From Geodermatophilus obscurus DSM 43160 (GTDB lineage Bacteria; Actinomycetota; Actinomycetes; Mycobacteriales; Geodermatophilaceae): a stretch of 64,000 nucleotides of DNA. The stretch is taken from assembly GCF_000025345.1 (NCBI RefSeq), contig NC_013757.1, positions 4,526,001 through 4,590,000 of the forward strand, in the 5' to 3' direction. The stretch's first letter is position 1; every line of letters starts with the position of its first letter. A program made the translations under genes and the position numbers. Positions 8,382-19,095 of the stretch are shown here, in pieces. Under the pieces are notes generated by a model, which was given only the letters and a program-made list of their open reading frames with translations, searched no databases and had not been told where the DNA came from.

Positions 8382-10015
8382 GACGTGCTCCCCGGGGAAG
8401 AGGGCTGCGCGGGCGCCACCCGCGCTGGGGGGAGCGTAGGCCCGGCGCCTGCCCCCGCCCGTGCCGTGGGAGCGCGGGGCGGGGACACCGGCTGCCCGAC
8501 CGGGCGGAGGTCCATCGGCGCGGTCGCGTCGCGCACCGGCAGCCCGCCGGCGACGTCCGCCGGCCCGGGGTCCGCGCCCGCCTCCGCCGTCCGCCGGTCC
8601 AGCAGCAGGAGCACCGCGGCCACGCTCACGGCGATGGCCGGCCAGTAGACGTACCGGTAGTCGTAGCCGATGACCATCGGCAGGTAGGTCATGACGTAGA
8701 GGACCGAGGACGCTGCTAGGGCGAGCACGACGTCGGCGTGCTCCGCCGACGCCCGCCGCAGCCAGCCCAGCCCGAGCACGACGAGCGCCGCCAGCAGCCA
8801 GGTCCAGGGCATGAAGACGAAGCCGAAGTCCCGCGCCGTGATCGCCACGTAGGTCTCCAGCGCGCGGGACGCCGGGTTGGGTTCGAACACGAACCCGTAC
8901 GGGTTCTCGCCGATCGTGGACCAGGAGACGAAGACCTCGTCCGGCGGCGTGTGCAGGAACTCGCCGAAGACGCGGACGCGGAAGGCGGCGTAGTCCAGCG
9001 GGTGCCCGGCGATGCCGCGCAGGTAGAGGCCCTGCAGCTCGTCGGCGTGCGTCAGGAAGACCGCGGGGATGGTCCCCGTCGTGTTCGCGCACCGCCACGT
9101 GTAGTTGACGTCGCGGGTCTCCGGCGGGCACGTGGTGGCGAGGGTGACCAGGTAGTCCCGCAGCGGCGGGCTGACCTCGGCCGACCGCAGCTCCTCTAGG
9201 GAGTACAGGTGCAGGACGTCGTCGAGCATGACGCTCGCCGCCGGGTGCGTCTCCTGCACCGGGCGGACGGCGTCGATGACGGGCGTGGCCACGAGCGCGC
9301 CGACGACGGCGGCGGCGGCGAGCGCGACCCGGTACCGCCGGGCCTGCCGCGCCCCGGGCCAGGTCAGGAGGACCAGCAGCGGGACGATCGCCGGGAGCGC
9401 GTTGTAGCGGACCGCGCCGGCGTAGGCCAGCAGCAGGACGGCGACGGCCACCGCGCTCCAGCGCAGCCAGGCGCGGTCGAGCCCGCGGCGGACGAACAGC
9501 AGGAGGACGACCGCGCCGAGCAGCGCGAAGGCGAGCTGGCCGTCCTTCCAGATGACCGCGGACGTGCTGGCGACGTGCGGCAGCACCCCGAGCAGCAGCG
9601 GCAGCAGGGACAGCAGCCTGCGCCCGCTGCGCCGGAAGACGTGCACCGCCAGGAGCGTGAGCCCCGTCCAGAGCAGACCCAGCTGCGCGACCAGCATGCT
9701 GCCGACGCTGCCCCCGGTCAGCGCCATGAGCAGCCACCACAGGGCCGTCATGACCGGCGGGTGCCAGTCGGCCAGCGTCGACGGGTCGAGCGCCTGGCCC
9801 AGCTGCATGACCGAGTCGAAGGACATGAAGCCCGGGTAGAGCGGCAGCACGTTGCCGACCAAGAGGGCCGCGCCCAGGACGACCAGGGTGGGCGTCCAGT
9901 GCCGGGCGGGCCAGGAGCGCTCGGCCCGGGCCCGCGCCCTCGACAGCACGGCGCGACGTCCGGTGGACGCCTCACCGGGCGTCGGCCCGGTGGCCGTGGT
10001 GGTCGTCTTCGCCAT
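8378..10015 (-). CDS. Polytopic membrane protein, GT-C-like
   Basis: The 545-residue protein begins MAKTTTTATGPTPGEAS and has about ten transmembrane helices. After helix 1 comes FMSFDSVMQLGQALDP with a downstream DWHPP, a pattern seen in actinobacterial GT-C-type glycosyltransferases and related membrane proteins. The carboxy terminus is a proline/alanine-rich cytosolic tail that overlaps the glycosylase start by 4 bp. The upstream region to 10190 has no gene. It may be the first gene of the minus-strand glycan block. The substrate is unknown. Confidence 0.7.
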   Translation of the reverse strand: MAKTTTTATGPTPGEASTGRRAVLSRARARAERSWPARHWTPTLVVLGAALLVGNVLPLYPGFMSFDSVMQLGQALDPSTLADWHPPVMTALWWLLMALTGGSVGSMLVAQLGLLWTGLTLLAVHVFRRSGRRLLSLLPLLLGVLPHVASTSAVIWKDGQLAFALLGAVVLLLFVRRGLDRAWLRWSAVAVAVLLLAYAGAVRYNALPAIVPLLVLLTWPGARQARRYRVALAAAAVVGALVATPVIDAVRPVQETHPAASVMLDDVLHLYSLEELRSAEVSPPLRDYLVTLATTCPPETRDVNYTWRCANTTGTIPAVFLTHADELQGLYLRGIAGHPLDYAAFRVRVFGEFLHTPPDEVFVSWSTIGENPYGFVFEPNPASRALETYVAITARDFGFVFMPWTWLLAALVVLGLGWLRRASAEHADVVLALAASSVLYVMTYLPMVIGYDYRYVYWPAIAVSVAAVLLLLDRRTAEAGADPGPADVAGGLPVRDATAPMDLRPVGQPVSPPRAPTARAGAGAGPTLPPARVAPAQPSSPGSTS

Positions 10016-10190
10016 GCGTCTAGAACCGCTCCCTGTGGTGGACGGCACCGCCGGCCACCACCCTCGGGCGCCGCCCCTCAGCGGCCCCGTCGAGCGACTG
10101 TAGGTGCGGCTCCCGGCGCCGCGCCCGGTCCGCCGGCGTGTCCGCACCACCCGTCCCACGGTGCTCGTGCGTCCACTCCCGGCGGACGGG

Positions 10191-10961
10191 TCAGCGCGGC
10201 GCCATCCGCAGCGCGCCGTCCATCCGGACCACCTCGCCGTTGAGGTAGCCGTGCTCGACGAGGTCGACGGCCAGCTGGGCGAAGTCCTCCGGGCGGCCGA
10301 GGCGCTTGGGGAACGGGATGCCGGCCGCCAGGCTCTGCCGCGCCTCCTCCGGCAGGCTGCCCAGCAGCGGGGTGTCCACCAGCCCGGGGGCGATGGTGCA
10401 GACCCGGATGCCGACGCTCGACAGGTCGCGCGCCGCCGGCAGCGTCATGCCGACGATGCCGCCCTTGGACGCCGCGTAGGCGACCTGCCCGATCTGCCCG
10501 TCGTAGGCGGCGATCGAGGCAGTGTTCACGACGACGCCGCGCTCGCCGTCCTCCCCCGGCTCGGTGGCGGCCATCGCGGCGGCCGCCAGCCGCAGCACGT
10601 TGAACGTGCCGACCAGGTTCACCATCACGGTGCGGACGAACGGGTCGAGGTCGTGCGGGACGTTGCCCCTGCCGACGGTCCGCTGCGCCCAGCCGATGCC
10701 GGCGCAGTTGACCGCGATCCGCAGCGGCCGGTCCTTCCCCGTGGCCTCCTCGACGGCCGCCTGCACCGAGTCGGCGTCGGTGACGTCGGTGCGCACGAAG
10801 GTGGTGTGCCCGCCCAGCTCGGCGGCGAGCTCCTTCCCCTTCTCCTCCTGCAGGTCGAGGACCGTCACGGCGGCCCCTCGGGCGGCCAGCGCCCGGACGG
10901 TGGCCGCGCCGAGGCCGGAGGCCCCACCGGAGACGACAGCGGCGACGTCGAAGTTCTTCAC
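10191..10961 (-). CDS. Short-chain dehydrogenase, 3-hydroxyacyl-CoA dehydrogenase type
   Basis: The 256-residue classical SDR has the cofactor motif SGGASGLGAAT near residue 10, NCAG, a catalytic serine in NTASIAAYDG and the YAASK active site, then PGLVDTPLL. It resembles HSD17B10/type II 3-hydroxyacyl-CoA dehydrogenases, which oxidise 3-hydroxyacyl-CoA with NAD in beta-oxidation. I chose GTG at 10961 rather than TTG at 10970: the family starts a few residues before the glycine motif, and TAACTT sits 7 nt upstream as a leaderless -10 box. It is not obviously linked to the glycan genes beside it. Confidence 0.85.
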   Translation of the reverse strand: MKNFDVAAVVSGGASGLGAATVRALAARGAAVTVLDLQEEKGKELAAELGGHTTFVRTDVTDADSVQAAVEEATGKDRPLRIAVNCAGIGWAQRTVGRGNVPHDLDPFVRTVMVNLVGTFNVLRLAAAAMAATEPGEDGERGVVVNTASIAAYDGQIGQVAYAASKGGIVGMTLPAARDLSSVGIRVCTIAPGLVDTPLLGSLPEEARQSLAAGIPFPKRLGRPEDFAQLAVDLVEHGYLNGEVVRMDGALRMAPR

Positions 10962-10968
10962 GTCCCGC

Positions 10969-10974
10969 AAGTTA
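10969..10974 (-). promoter_or_regulatory. Candidate -10 box of a leaderless SDR transcript
   Basis: TAACTT on the minus strand ends 7 nt before the GTG start at 10961, with no Shine-Dalgarno sequence between. The spacing equals that of several other genes in the window. Confidence 0.5.
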
Positions 10975-10980
10975 TCCCGG

Positions 10981-11086
10981 AGGCCGGCCTCCCTGCAGGC
11001 AGGAGGACCCCGTCCTCACCGCTCGCAGGCTCGCGGCGAACCTCTGGACGGGGCCGCGGTGCGGCGGGGGGCAGGGAGGTCCTCCG
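10981..11086. repeat. Intergenic palindromic repeat, shared with 35.8-36.0 kb
   Basis: This gap holds hairpin-forming sequence including CACCGCTCGCAGGCTCGCGG at 11017-11036, identical to 35892-35911 in another intergenic region. Both copies are flanked by GGACC/GGTCC and GGGGAGG-like blocks. It may be a dispersed REP-type element or part of a bidirectional terminator between minus-strand genes. Confidence 0.55.
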
Positions 11087-12184
11087 TCAGCTGAACCGCG
11101 AGCCGTGTCTCTCCTCGACGGCGGTCAGCAGCTGCTTGACCCGCTCGGCGTCGGCCACCGGGCAGACCATCGTCACGTCGGCGGTGTGCACCACGACGCT
11201 GTCGCGGACGCCGACCAGCGCCACCAGGTGGTCGGGGTCGTCGCTGAAGACGATGTTGCCGGCGCTGTCGAGGGTGAACGCCAGCCCGGAGACGGCGTCC
11301 TCCCCCACCCGCTCCAGCGTCTGGGCCAGCGCGGGCCACGAGCCGACGTCGAGCCAGTCGACGTCGAGGTCGGCGACCAGCACCCGCCCCGGCTCGGTGG
11401 CCGCGGGCTCCAGGACGGCGTAGTCGACGCTGATCTTCGGCAGCGTCAGGAAGACCTCGGCCAGCACGGCGTCGCGCTGCGGCCCGGCCGGGACGGCGAC
11501 GACCCGCGCCAGGCCCTCGGCGCTCGCGGGCAGGTGGTCGGCCAGCGCCTCCAGCACGGTGGACGCCCGCCAGACGAACATGCCCGAGTTCCACAGGTAC
11601 TCCCCCGAGGCGAGGTAGGCCTCGGCGGTGGCGCGGTCGGGCTTCTCGCGGAAGGACGCCGCCTCGGCGACGCCGGGCACCCCGGTCGCCGCGCCGCGCT
11701 GCACGTAGCCGAAGCCGGTGGCCGGTGCGGTGGGCCGGATGCCCAGGGTCACCAGCGAGCGGGGCCGCGCGGCGAGGGCGTCGTAGGCGGTGGTCAGCGC
11801 CGCGGCGAACCGCTCGACCGGCCGGATGACGTGGTCGGCGCTGACCACGGCCAGCTCGGCGTCGGGGTCGACGTCGGCGACCAGGGCCGCGGCCAGGCCG
11901 ACGGCGTTGGCGGTGTCCCGGGCGACCGGCTCGAGGACCAGCCGGTCCGGGTGCAGCCGCGGCAGGGCGGCGCGCACCTGCTCGCCGTAGCGGGCGGCGG
12001 TGCAGACCCAGATGCGGTCGGCGGGCAGCACCGTCTCCAGCCGGGCGAAGGCCTCGGCGAGCAGGCTGTGCGCCCCGCCGTCCCCGCCGGCGACGACGTC
12101 GAGCAACTGCTTGGGGCGGCCACCCCGGGACAGCGGCCACAGCCGCGTCCCCGAGCCGCCGGCCATGATCACCGCGTGCCGCAC
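11087..12184 (-). CDS. manC: Mannose-1-phosphate guanylyltransferase
   Basis: The 365-residue enzyme begins VRHAVIMAGGSGTRLWPLSR, the pyrophosphorylase signature that binds the nucleotide triphosphate, and contains VEPVARDTANA-like and FREKPD motifs typical of GDP-mannose pyrophosphorylases. It makes GDP-mannose for mannosylated glycans and lipids. It lacks the fused phosphomannose isomerase domain of longer homologues. The GTG at 12184 follows the wbbL stop by 1 bp and has GGGAGGAG within the upstream gene, so the two are coupled. The pairing with a WbbL-like rhamnosyltransferase matches the mycobacterial Rv3264c-Rv3265c arrangement as I recall it. Confidence 0.9.
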   Translation of the reverse strand: MRHAVIMAGGSGTRLWPLSRGGRPKQLLDVVAGGDGGAHSLLAEAFARLETVLPADRIWVCTAARYGEQVRAALPRLHPDRLVLEPVARDTANAVGLAAALVADVDPDAELAVVSADHVIRPVERFAAALTTAYDALAARPRSLVTLGIRPTAPATGFGYVQRGAATGVPGVAEAASFREKPDRATAEAYLASGEYLWNSGMFVWRASTVLEALADHLPASAEGLARVVAVPAGPQRDAVLAEVFLTLPKISVDYAVLEPAATEPGRVLVADLDVDWLDVGSWPALAQTLERVGEDAVSGLAFTLDSAGNIVFSDDPDHLVALVGVRDSVVVHTADVTMVCPVADAERVKQLLTAVEERHGSRFS

Positions 12185-12185
12185 C

Positions 12186-14475
<2,290 letters not shown>

Positions 14476-14480
14476 ACCCG

Positions 14481-16400
14481 ATGACGACCACTGCGGTGTC
14501 CCCCGACGTGGTGGCCGACCTGGCCGCCGAGGACCTGGCCCCCGGCCGGGCCGTGACCCTCCTCCAGCGGGTCCTCATGCCGCGCGGCGCCGACCCGCGC
14601 AAGGTCCGCGCCCTCTACCTCGACGAGGTCCGGTCCGAGAAGGTGCACGTCGCCTCCCGGTCGACCGGGCACCTCTCGGCCGGTGACGAGGTCTCCTTCG
14701 CCACGTACTTCAACGCCTTCCCGGCGGGTTACTGGCGGCGGTGGACCTCCCTGACCAGCGTGACGCTGCAGCTGCGCATCTCAGGCACCTGCCGCATCGA
14801 CGTGTACCGCTCCAAGGGCAACGGCGACGTGCTGCACGCCCTGGGCACCACCGTCGAGGGGCAGGGCCGGACGGTCGAGCTCGACCTGGACCTCACCCCC
14901 TTCGTCGAGGGCGGCTGGTACTGGTTCGACGTCACCGCCGACGACGACACGATCATCGAGGACGCCGGCTGGTACGCCGACCGGGAGCCGCTGCGCCCGG
15001 GGCGGCTGGCCGTCGGCATCTGCACCTTCAACCGTCCGGTCGACTGCGTCGCCGCGCTGCAGACGGTCGCCTCCGACCCGGTGCTCGACGCCGAGCTCGC
15101 CGCGGTGGTCGTCGCCGACCAGGGCAACCTCAAGGTGTGCGACGAGGCCTCGTTCCCCGAGGTGGCCGACCAGCTCGGCGACCGCCTGCACCTGGTGGAG
15201 CAGGGCAACCTCGGCGGCAGCGGCGGCTTCGCCCGTGCCATGCACGAGACGCTGACGACCACCGACGCCACGCACCTGGTCTTCCTCGACGACGACGTCC
15301 AGCTCGAGGCCGACAGCCTGCACCGGGCGCTGACCTTCGCCCGGTTCACCGACGAGCCCACCCTCGTCGGTGGGCAGATGCTCACCCTGCAGGATCGCTC
15401 GGTGCTGCACTCCATGGGCGAGAGCATCGACCGCCGGCTCATGAGGTGGCGTCCGGCCCCCTATGCCGCGGCGGGCCACGACTTCGCGCACTGGTCGCTG
15501 CGCGACGCCCGGCACCTGCACCGTCGCGTGGACGTCGACTTCAACGGGTGGTGGATGTGCCTGATCCCCCGCGAGGTGGCCGAGCACATCGGGCTGCCGC
15601 TCCCGCTGTTCATCAAGTGGGACGACGCCGAGTACGGCCTGCGGGCCGGCGCTGCCGGATACCGCACGGTGACCCTCCCGGGCGCGGCGATCTGGCACCT
15701 GTCCTGGACCGACAAGGACGACGTCAGCGACTGGCAAGCGTACTTCCACGCCCGCAACCAGCTCATCGTGGCCGCCCTGCACAGCCCGCTGAAGCGGGCC
15801 GAGGACATCGTCCGCGAGAACGTCCGGGCCGACATCCGGCACCTGTTCCGGCTGGAGTACTCCGCGGTCGCGCTGCACCTGAAGGCCTACCGCGACTTCC
15901 TCGCCGGCCCGCAGGAACTCTTCCGGCAGCTGCCCGGCGTGCTGGCCGAGGTGCGTGCCGAGCGGGCGCGGTACTCCGACGGTCAGGTCATCACCGAGCG
16001 GGCCCGCATCCCGCTGCCGCAGATGGGCCAGGACGCGACCGAGGGCATGGTGCACCCGCCGGTGGCCAAGCGCGCGATCGCCCGCGCCGCGCTGCAGGCG
16101 CTGCGCAACAACGTGCGGCCGGTCCAGGACGCCGACGGCCGGCCCCAGGTGGAGCTGCCGGCCCGCGACGCCCAGTGGTTCGTGCTGGCGCAGCTGGACA
16201 GCGCCTCGGTCGCCACGGCCGACGGCCGGGGCGTCACGGTGCGCCGCCGCGACCCCGCGACGTTCTGGCGGCTGGCCCGGGAGTCGGTGCGGCTCAACCT
16301 GGAGATCGCCCGGCGCTTCCCCCGCGCCAAGCAGCAGTACCGCGACTCCTACGGTGACCTGACCTCGGCGGAGAACTGGGTGAGCGTCTTCCAGGCGTGA
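14481..16400 (+). CDS. glfT2: Galactofuranosyltransferase, GlfT2-like (copy 1)
   Basis: The 639-residue protein has the GlfT2 architecture: an amino-terminal beta-sandwich domain (about 1-170), a GT-A domain with CTFNRP (181-186), QGNLGGSGGFARAM (241-254), the metal-binding LDDDV (269-273), WDDAEYGLR (380-388) and WHLSW (405-409), then a helical carboxy-terminal domain. GlfT2 is the processive enzyme that builds alternating beta-1,5/1,6 galactofuranan on a decaprenyl-linked acceptor at the cytoplasmic face. It follows glf by 5 bp. A second paralogue is encoded at 19096-20958. Confidence 0.9.
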   Translation: MTTTAVSPDVVADLAAEDLAPGRAVTLLQRVLMPRGADPRKVRALYLDEVRSEKVHVASRSTGHLSAGDEVSFATYFNAFPAGYWRRWTSLTSVTLQLRISGTCRIDVYRSKGNGDVLHALGTTVEGQGRTVELDLDLTPFVEGGWYWFDVTADDDTIIEDAGWYADREPLRPGRLAVGICTFNRPVDCVAALQTVASDPVLDAELAAVVVADQGNLKVCDEASFPEVADQLGDRLHLVEQGNLGGSGGFARAMHETLTTTDATHLVFLDDDVQLEADSLHRALTFARFTDEPTLVGGQMLTLQDRSVLHSMGESIDRRLMRWRPAPYAAAGHDFAHWSLRDARHLHRRVDVDFNGWWMCLIPREVAEHIGLPLPLFIKWDDAEYGLRAGAAGYRTVTLPGAAIWHLSWTDKDDVSDWQAYFHARNQLIVAALHSPLKRAEDIVRENVRADIRHLFRLEYSAVALHLKAYRDFLAGPQELFRQLPGVLAEVRAERARYSDGQVITERARIPLPQMGQDATEGMVHPPVAKRAIARAALQALRNNVRPVQDADGRPQVELPARDAQWFVLAQLDSASVATADGRGVTVRRRDPATFWRLARESVRLNLEIARRFPRAKQQYRDSYGDLTSAENWVSVFQA

Positions 16401-16414
16401 CCCACCCGCTCCGA

Positions 16415-16457
16415 CGGACGGCCCGGCCCCCTCTCGCGAGGGGTGCCGGGCCGTCCG
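16415..16457. terminator. Strong hairpin between convergent galactan genes
   Basis: A perfect 13-bp outer stem (16415-16427 with 16445-16457) encloses a second stem of CCCCTC and GAGGGG around TCGC. It sits just after the glfT2 stop and before the convergent GlfT1-like gene. There is no U-tract, as is common in high-GC actinobacteria. It probably stops transcription from both sides. Confidence 0.7.
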
Positions 16458-16519
16458 GCGTCCGGGAGGGGCCCCGCCAGGGGCACGCACGGCACGACGA
16501 CGGCGGGGTGCGGTGGCCG

Positions 16520-17443
16520 TCAGGCCGCGGGGGTGAACCGCTCGCGGCGGCCGGCCCGCAGCAGGCGGAGCCACTCGCGGTACCCGGCGACGTCGCGCCG
16601 GGTCACCAGGAAGAACCAGGAGAAGCGGACCAGCTCCAGCGGGAAGAGCCAGCGCATCCCGGGCTGGCGCATCAGGTACCCGCGGTTGCGGTAGGTGTAG
16701 TAGCGCTTCCAGTCGGCATCGGGGTACTGCGCGGACAGCCGCCCGCCGAGGATCGGCTTGAACTCGTCCCGGCCGTTGGGGTGCAGGTAGGTCGCGTGCA
16801 GCGCGGTCCCGAAGGGCAGCCCCGCGCGCACCAGCCGGCGGTGGATCTCGGTCTCGTCGCCGCGGGCGAACAGCCGCAGGTCCGGCACGCCGGTCTGGGC
16901 GAGGGTCGCGGCGGCGAACAGGGCGCCGTTGAAGAGCGACGCGTAGCCGGGCAGGAAGTCGCCGCCGAGGCGGTCGCGCTCCCCCTTCCAGCGCAGCCCG
17001 GAGCGCATCGGGAAGGCGAAGCTGCCGGGTGCGTCGATGTCGGCGACGGCGGGCGAGACCTCGGCCAGCCCGCGCTCCCGGGCCACCGACAGCAGGGTGG
17101 CGAGCACGTGCTCGTCGGCGGGCCGGCCGTCGTCGTCGGCGCACCACACCCAGTCCGCGCCCTCGGCCAGGGCGGTGAGCATCCCCAGGGCGAAGCCCCC
17201 GGCACCGCCGAGGTTGGCCTGCGACAGCAGGTAGGTGTGCGGCAGCCCGCTGGCCCGCACGACCTCCTCGGCCGGCTGGTCGGGTCCGTTGTCGACCACG
17301 ACGACCGAGTCGACCGGCCGGGTCTGCACCGCCAGCGCCTTGAGCGCCTGTGCGAGGGACTCCGGCCGGTGCCGGGTGACGATGACCGCGACGACGCGCT
17401 CGTCGTCGGGACGAGTGGGCGTCTGCTGAGCCGCCTCGGACAC
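16520..17443 (-). CDS. glfT1: Galactofuranosyltransferase, GlfT1-like (GT2)
   Basis: The 307-residue GT2 enzyme has VIVTRHRPESLAQAL, VVVDNGPDQPA, the galactofuranosyltransferase-type motif QANLGGAGGFALGM and the metal site CADDDGRP. The motif set and length match mycobacterial GlfT1 (Rv3782), which adds the first galactofuranose units to the rhamnose-GlcNAc linker. GTG at 17443 directly abuts the wzt stop with no gap. Its operon partners are the Wzm/Wzt exporter and a second GlfT2-like protein, so it most likely starts the chain that copy 1 or 2 of GlfT2 extends. Confidence 0.85.
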   Translation of the reverse strand: MSEAAQQTPTRPDDERVVAVIVTRHRPESLAQALKALAVQTRPVDSVVVVDNGPDQPAEEVVRASGLPHTYLLSQANLGGAGGFALGMLTALAEGADWVWCADDDGRPADEHVLATLLSVARERGLAEVSPAVADIDAPGSFAFPMRSGLRWKGERDRLGGDFLPGYASLFNGALFAAATLAQTGVPDLRLFARGDETEIHRRLVRAGLPFGTALHATYLHPNGRDEFKPILGGRLSAQYPDADWKRYYTYRNRGYLMRQPGMRWLFPLELVRFSWFFLVTRRDVAGYREWLRLLRAGRRERFTPAA

Positions 17444-18205
17444 TCAGCCCCCCGAGGGCGCGTGCTCGCGGCCCTTGTACGCGTCGAGGACCTCCTCGAG
17501 CGGCCCCTGCTGCCGGATGGTGCCGTGCTCCATCCAGAGGGCCGAGGTGCACAGCTGCTTGAGCAGGTCGTTGGAGTGCGAGGCGAAGACCAGCAGGCCG
17601 GCGCGGTCCACGAGGTCCTTGAGCCGCCCCTTGGCCCGCTCGAGGAACGCGGCGTCGACCGCGCCGATGCCCTCGTCGAGCAGCAGAATCTCCGGGTCGA
17701 TGCTGGTGACGACGCCCAGCGCCAGCCGCACCCGCATGCCGGTCGAGTAGGTGCGCAGCGGCATGTGCAGGAAGTTGCCGAGCTCGGTGAACTCGGCGAT
17801 GTCGTCGACCCGGGCCTCCATCTGCTTGCGGCTCATCCCGAGGAACAGACCGCGCACGAGGATGTTCTCCAGGCCGGAGATCTCCGGGTCCATGCCGACG
17901 CCGAGGTCGAAGACCGGTGCCACGCGCCCGTGCACCAGGGCCTGGCCGCTGGTGGGCTCGTAGATGCCCGACAGCAGCCGCAACAGGGTCGACTTGCCGG
18001 CGCCGTTGTGACCGACCAGCGCCAGCCGGTCGCCCTCGGACACGTGCAGGTTGATGTTGTGCAGCGCCTCGATGACGACGACCTTGCGCTCGTTGGCCGC
18101 GACGTTGCCGCCGACCACACCGAGGACGGTGTGCTTCAGGGAGCGCGACTTGGCATCGAAGATGGGGAAGTCCACGCTCGCGTCGCGGACGTCGATGCTC
18201 ACCAT
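17444..18205 (-). CDS. wzt: ABC transporter ATPase for polysaccharide export
   Basis: The 253-residue ATPase has Walker A GHNGAGKST, the ABC signature as YSTGMRVRLAL, Walker B ILLLDEGIG and switch ASHSNDLL. It belongs to the TagH/Wzt polysaccharide-export group without the carboxy-terminal carbohydrate-binding domain found in some O-antigen exporters. The close mycobacterial counterpart is Rv3781, part of the galactan flippase. Two start codons (ATG then GTG) follow GAGGAG; I use the ATG. It lies 13 bp after wzm and abuts glfT1, so export and chain initiation are coupled. Confidence 0.93.
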   Translation of the reverse strand: MVSIDVRDASVDFPIFDAKSRSLKHTVLGVVGGNVAANERKVVVIEALHNINLHVSEGDRLALVGHNGAGKSTLLRLLSGIYEPTSGQALVHGRVAPVFDLGVGMDPEISGLENILVRGLFLGMSRKQMEARVDDIAEFTELGNFLHMPLRTYSTGMRVRLALGVVTSIDPEILLLDEGIGAVDAAFLERAKGRLKDLVDRAGLLVFASHSNDLLKQLCTSALWMEHGTIRQQGPLEEVLDAYKGREHAPSGG

Positions 18206-18218
18206 GGTGATGCTCTCC

Positions 18219-19088
18219 TCAGACCCAGTACGCGACGCGGCTGCGGTAGCGCCGCATGACCAGCAGGGTCATCGCCCAGCCGACCACGGCGATCCCGATC
18301 ACGATGAACCAGGTGTGCCACTCCTGGTCCTGACCCAGCATGGGCCGGCGGATGAGCTCCACGAAGTGGAACAGCGGGTTGATCTCGACCCACCGTGCCC
18401 GCTCGGCGACGGCCGGGTTCGCCTGCAGGACGTCGTACATCCAGACGATCGGCGTGAGGAAGAACAGCAGCTGCACGATGCTCTGGGTCACCGGCGGCAG
18501 GTCGCGGAACCGGGTGCTCACGATGCCGATCAGCAGCGCCACCCACGTGCCGTTGACGACGAGCAGGCCGAATGCCAGGAAGGCCGACAGGTCGGTCCAC
18601 CACAGCGGCTGCGGGAAGACGACGAGCATGACGGCGTAGACGATCAGGTTGTGCGCGAAGAACAGCGTCTGGCGCCACACCAGCCGGTACACGTGGATGC
18701 TGATCGGGGCCGGGAGGTGGGTGATCAGCCCCGAGTTGGCGACGAACACCTCCGACCCCTCGGAGATGCACCCGGCGATGAACGTCCACACGATCATCCC
18801 GACGAGGACGTGCGGCAGCAGCTCCGCCAGCTCGAGGCCGAACAGCGCGGAGTAGAGGATCCCGAGCGCGATGGCGGTGACCGCCATGCTGATCGTGATC
18901 CAGATGGGGCCGAGGACCGAGCGCCGGTAGCGCTGGCGGATGTCCTGCCAGCCCAGCTGCAGCCACAGCTCGCGCTGCTCCCAGCCGCGCGCGAGGTCAC
19001 GGAACGCGGACCGGAAGTCGCGGCCGGGGGGTCGCACGTGCGGCGGGATGTCCGGCGTGGTGGTCGCGGTGGTGCCGCTCGTTGACAT
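18219..19088 (-). CDS. wzm: ABC transporter permease for polysaccharide export
   Basis: The 289-residue protein has six predicted transmembrane helices and the ABC-2 layout: a cytosolic start with WQDIRQRYRRSVLGPIW, the LPHVLVGMIVWTFI helix and a late ARWVEINPLFHFVELIR segment. Wzm permeases form the channel that flips polyprenyl-linked polysaccharide. With the adjacent Wzt ATPase it should export lipid-linked galactan. The ATG at 19088 follows the second GlfT2-like gene by 7 bp. Confidence 0.93.
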   Translation of the reverse strand: MSTSGTTATTTPDIPPHVRPPGRDFRSAFRDLARGWEQRELWLQLGWQDIRQRYRRSVLGPIWITISMAVTAIALGILYSALFGLELAELLPHVLVGMIVWTFIAGCISEGSEVFVANSGLITHLPAPISIHVYRLVWRQTLFFAHNLIVYAVMLVVFPQPLWWTDLSAFLAFGLLVVNGTWVALLIGIVSTRFRDLPPVTQSIVQLLFFLTPIVWMYDVLQANPAVAERARWVEINPLFHFVELIRRPMLGQDQEWHTWFIVIGIAVVGWAMTLLVMRRYRSRVAYWV

Positions 19089-19095
19089 GCCGGAC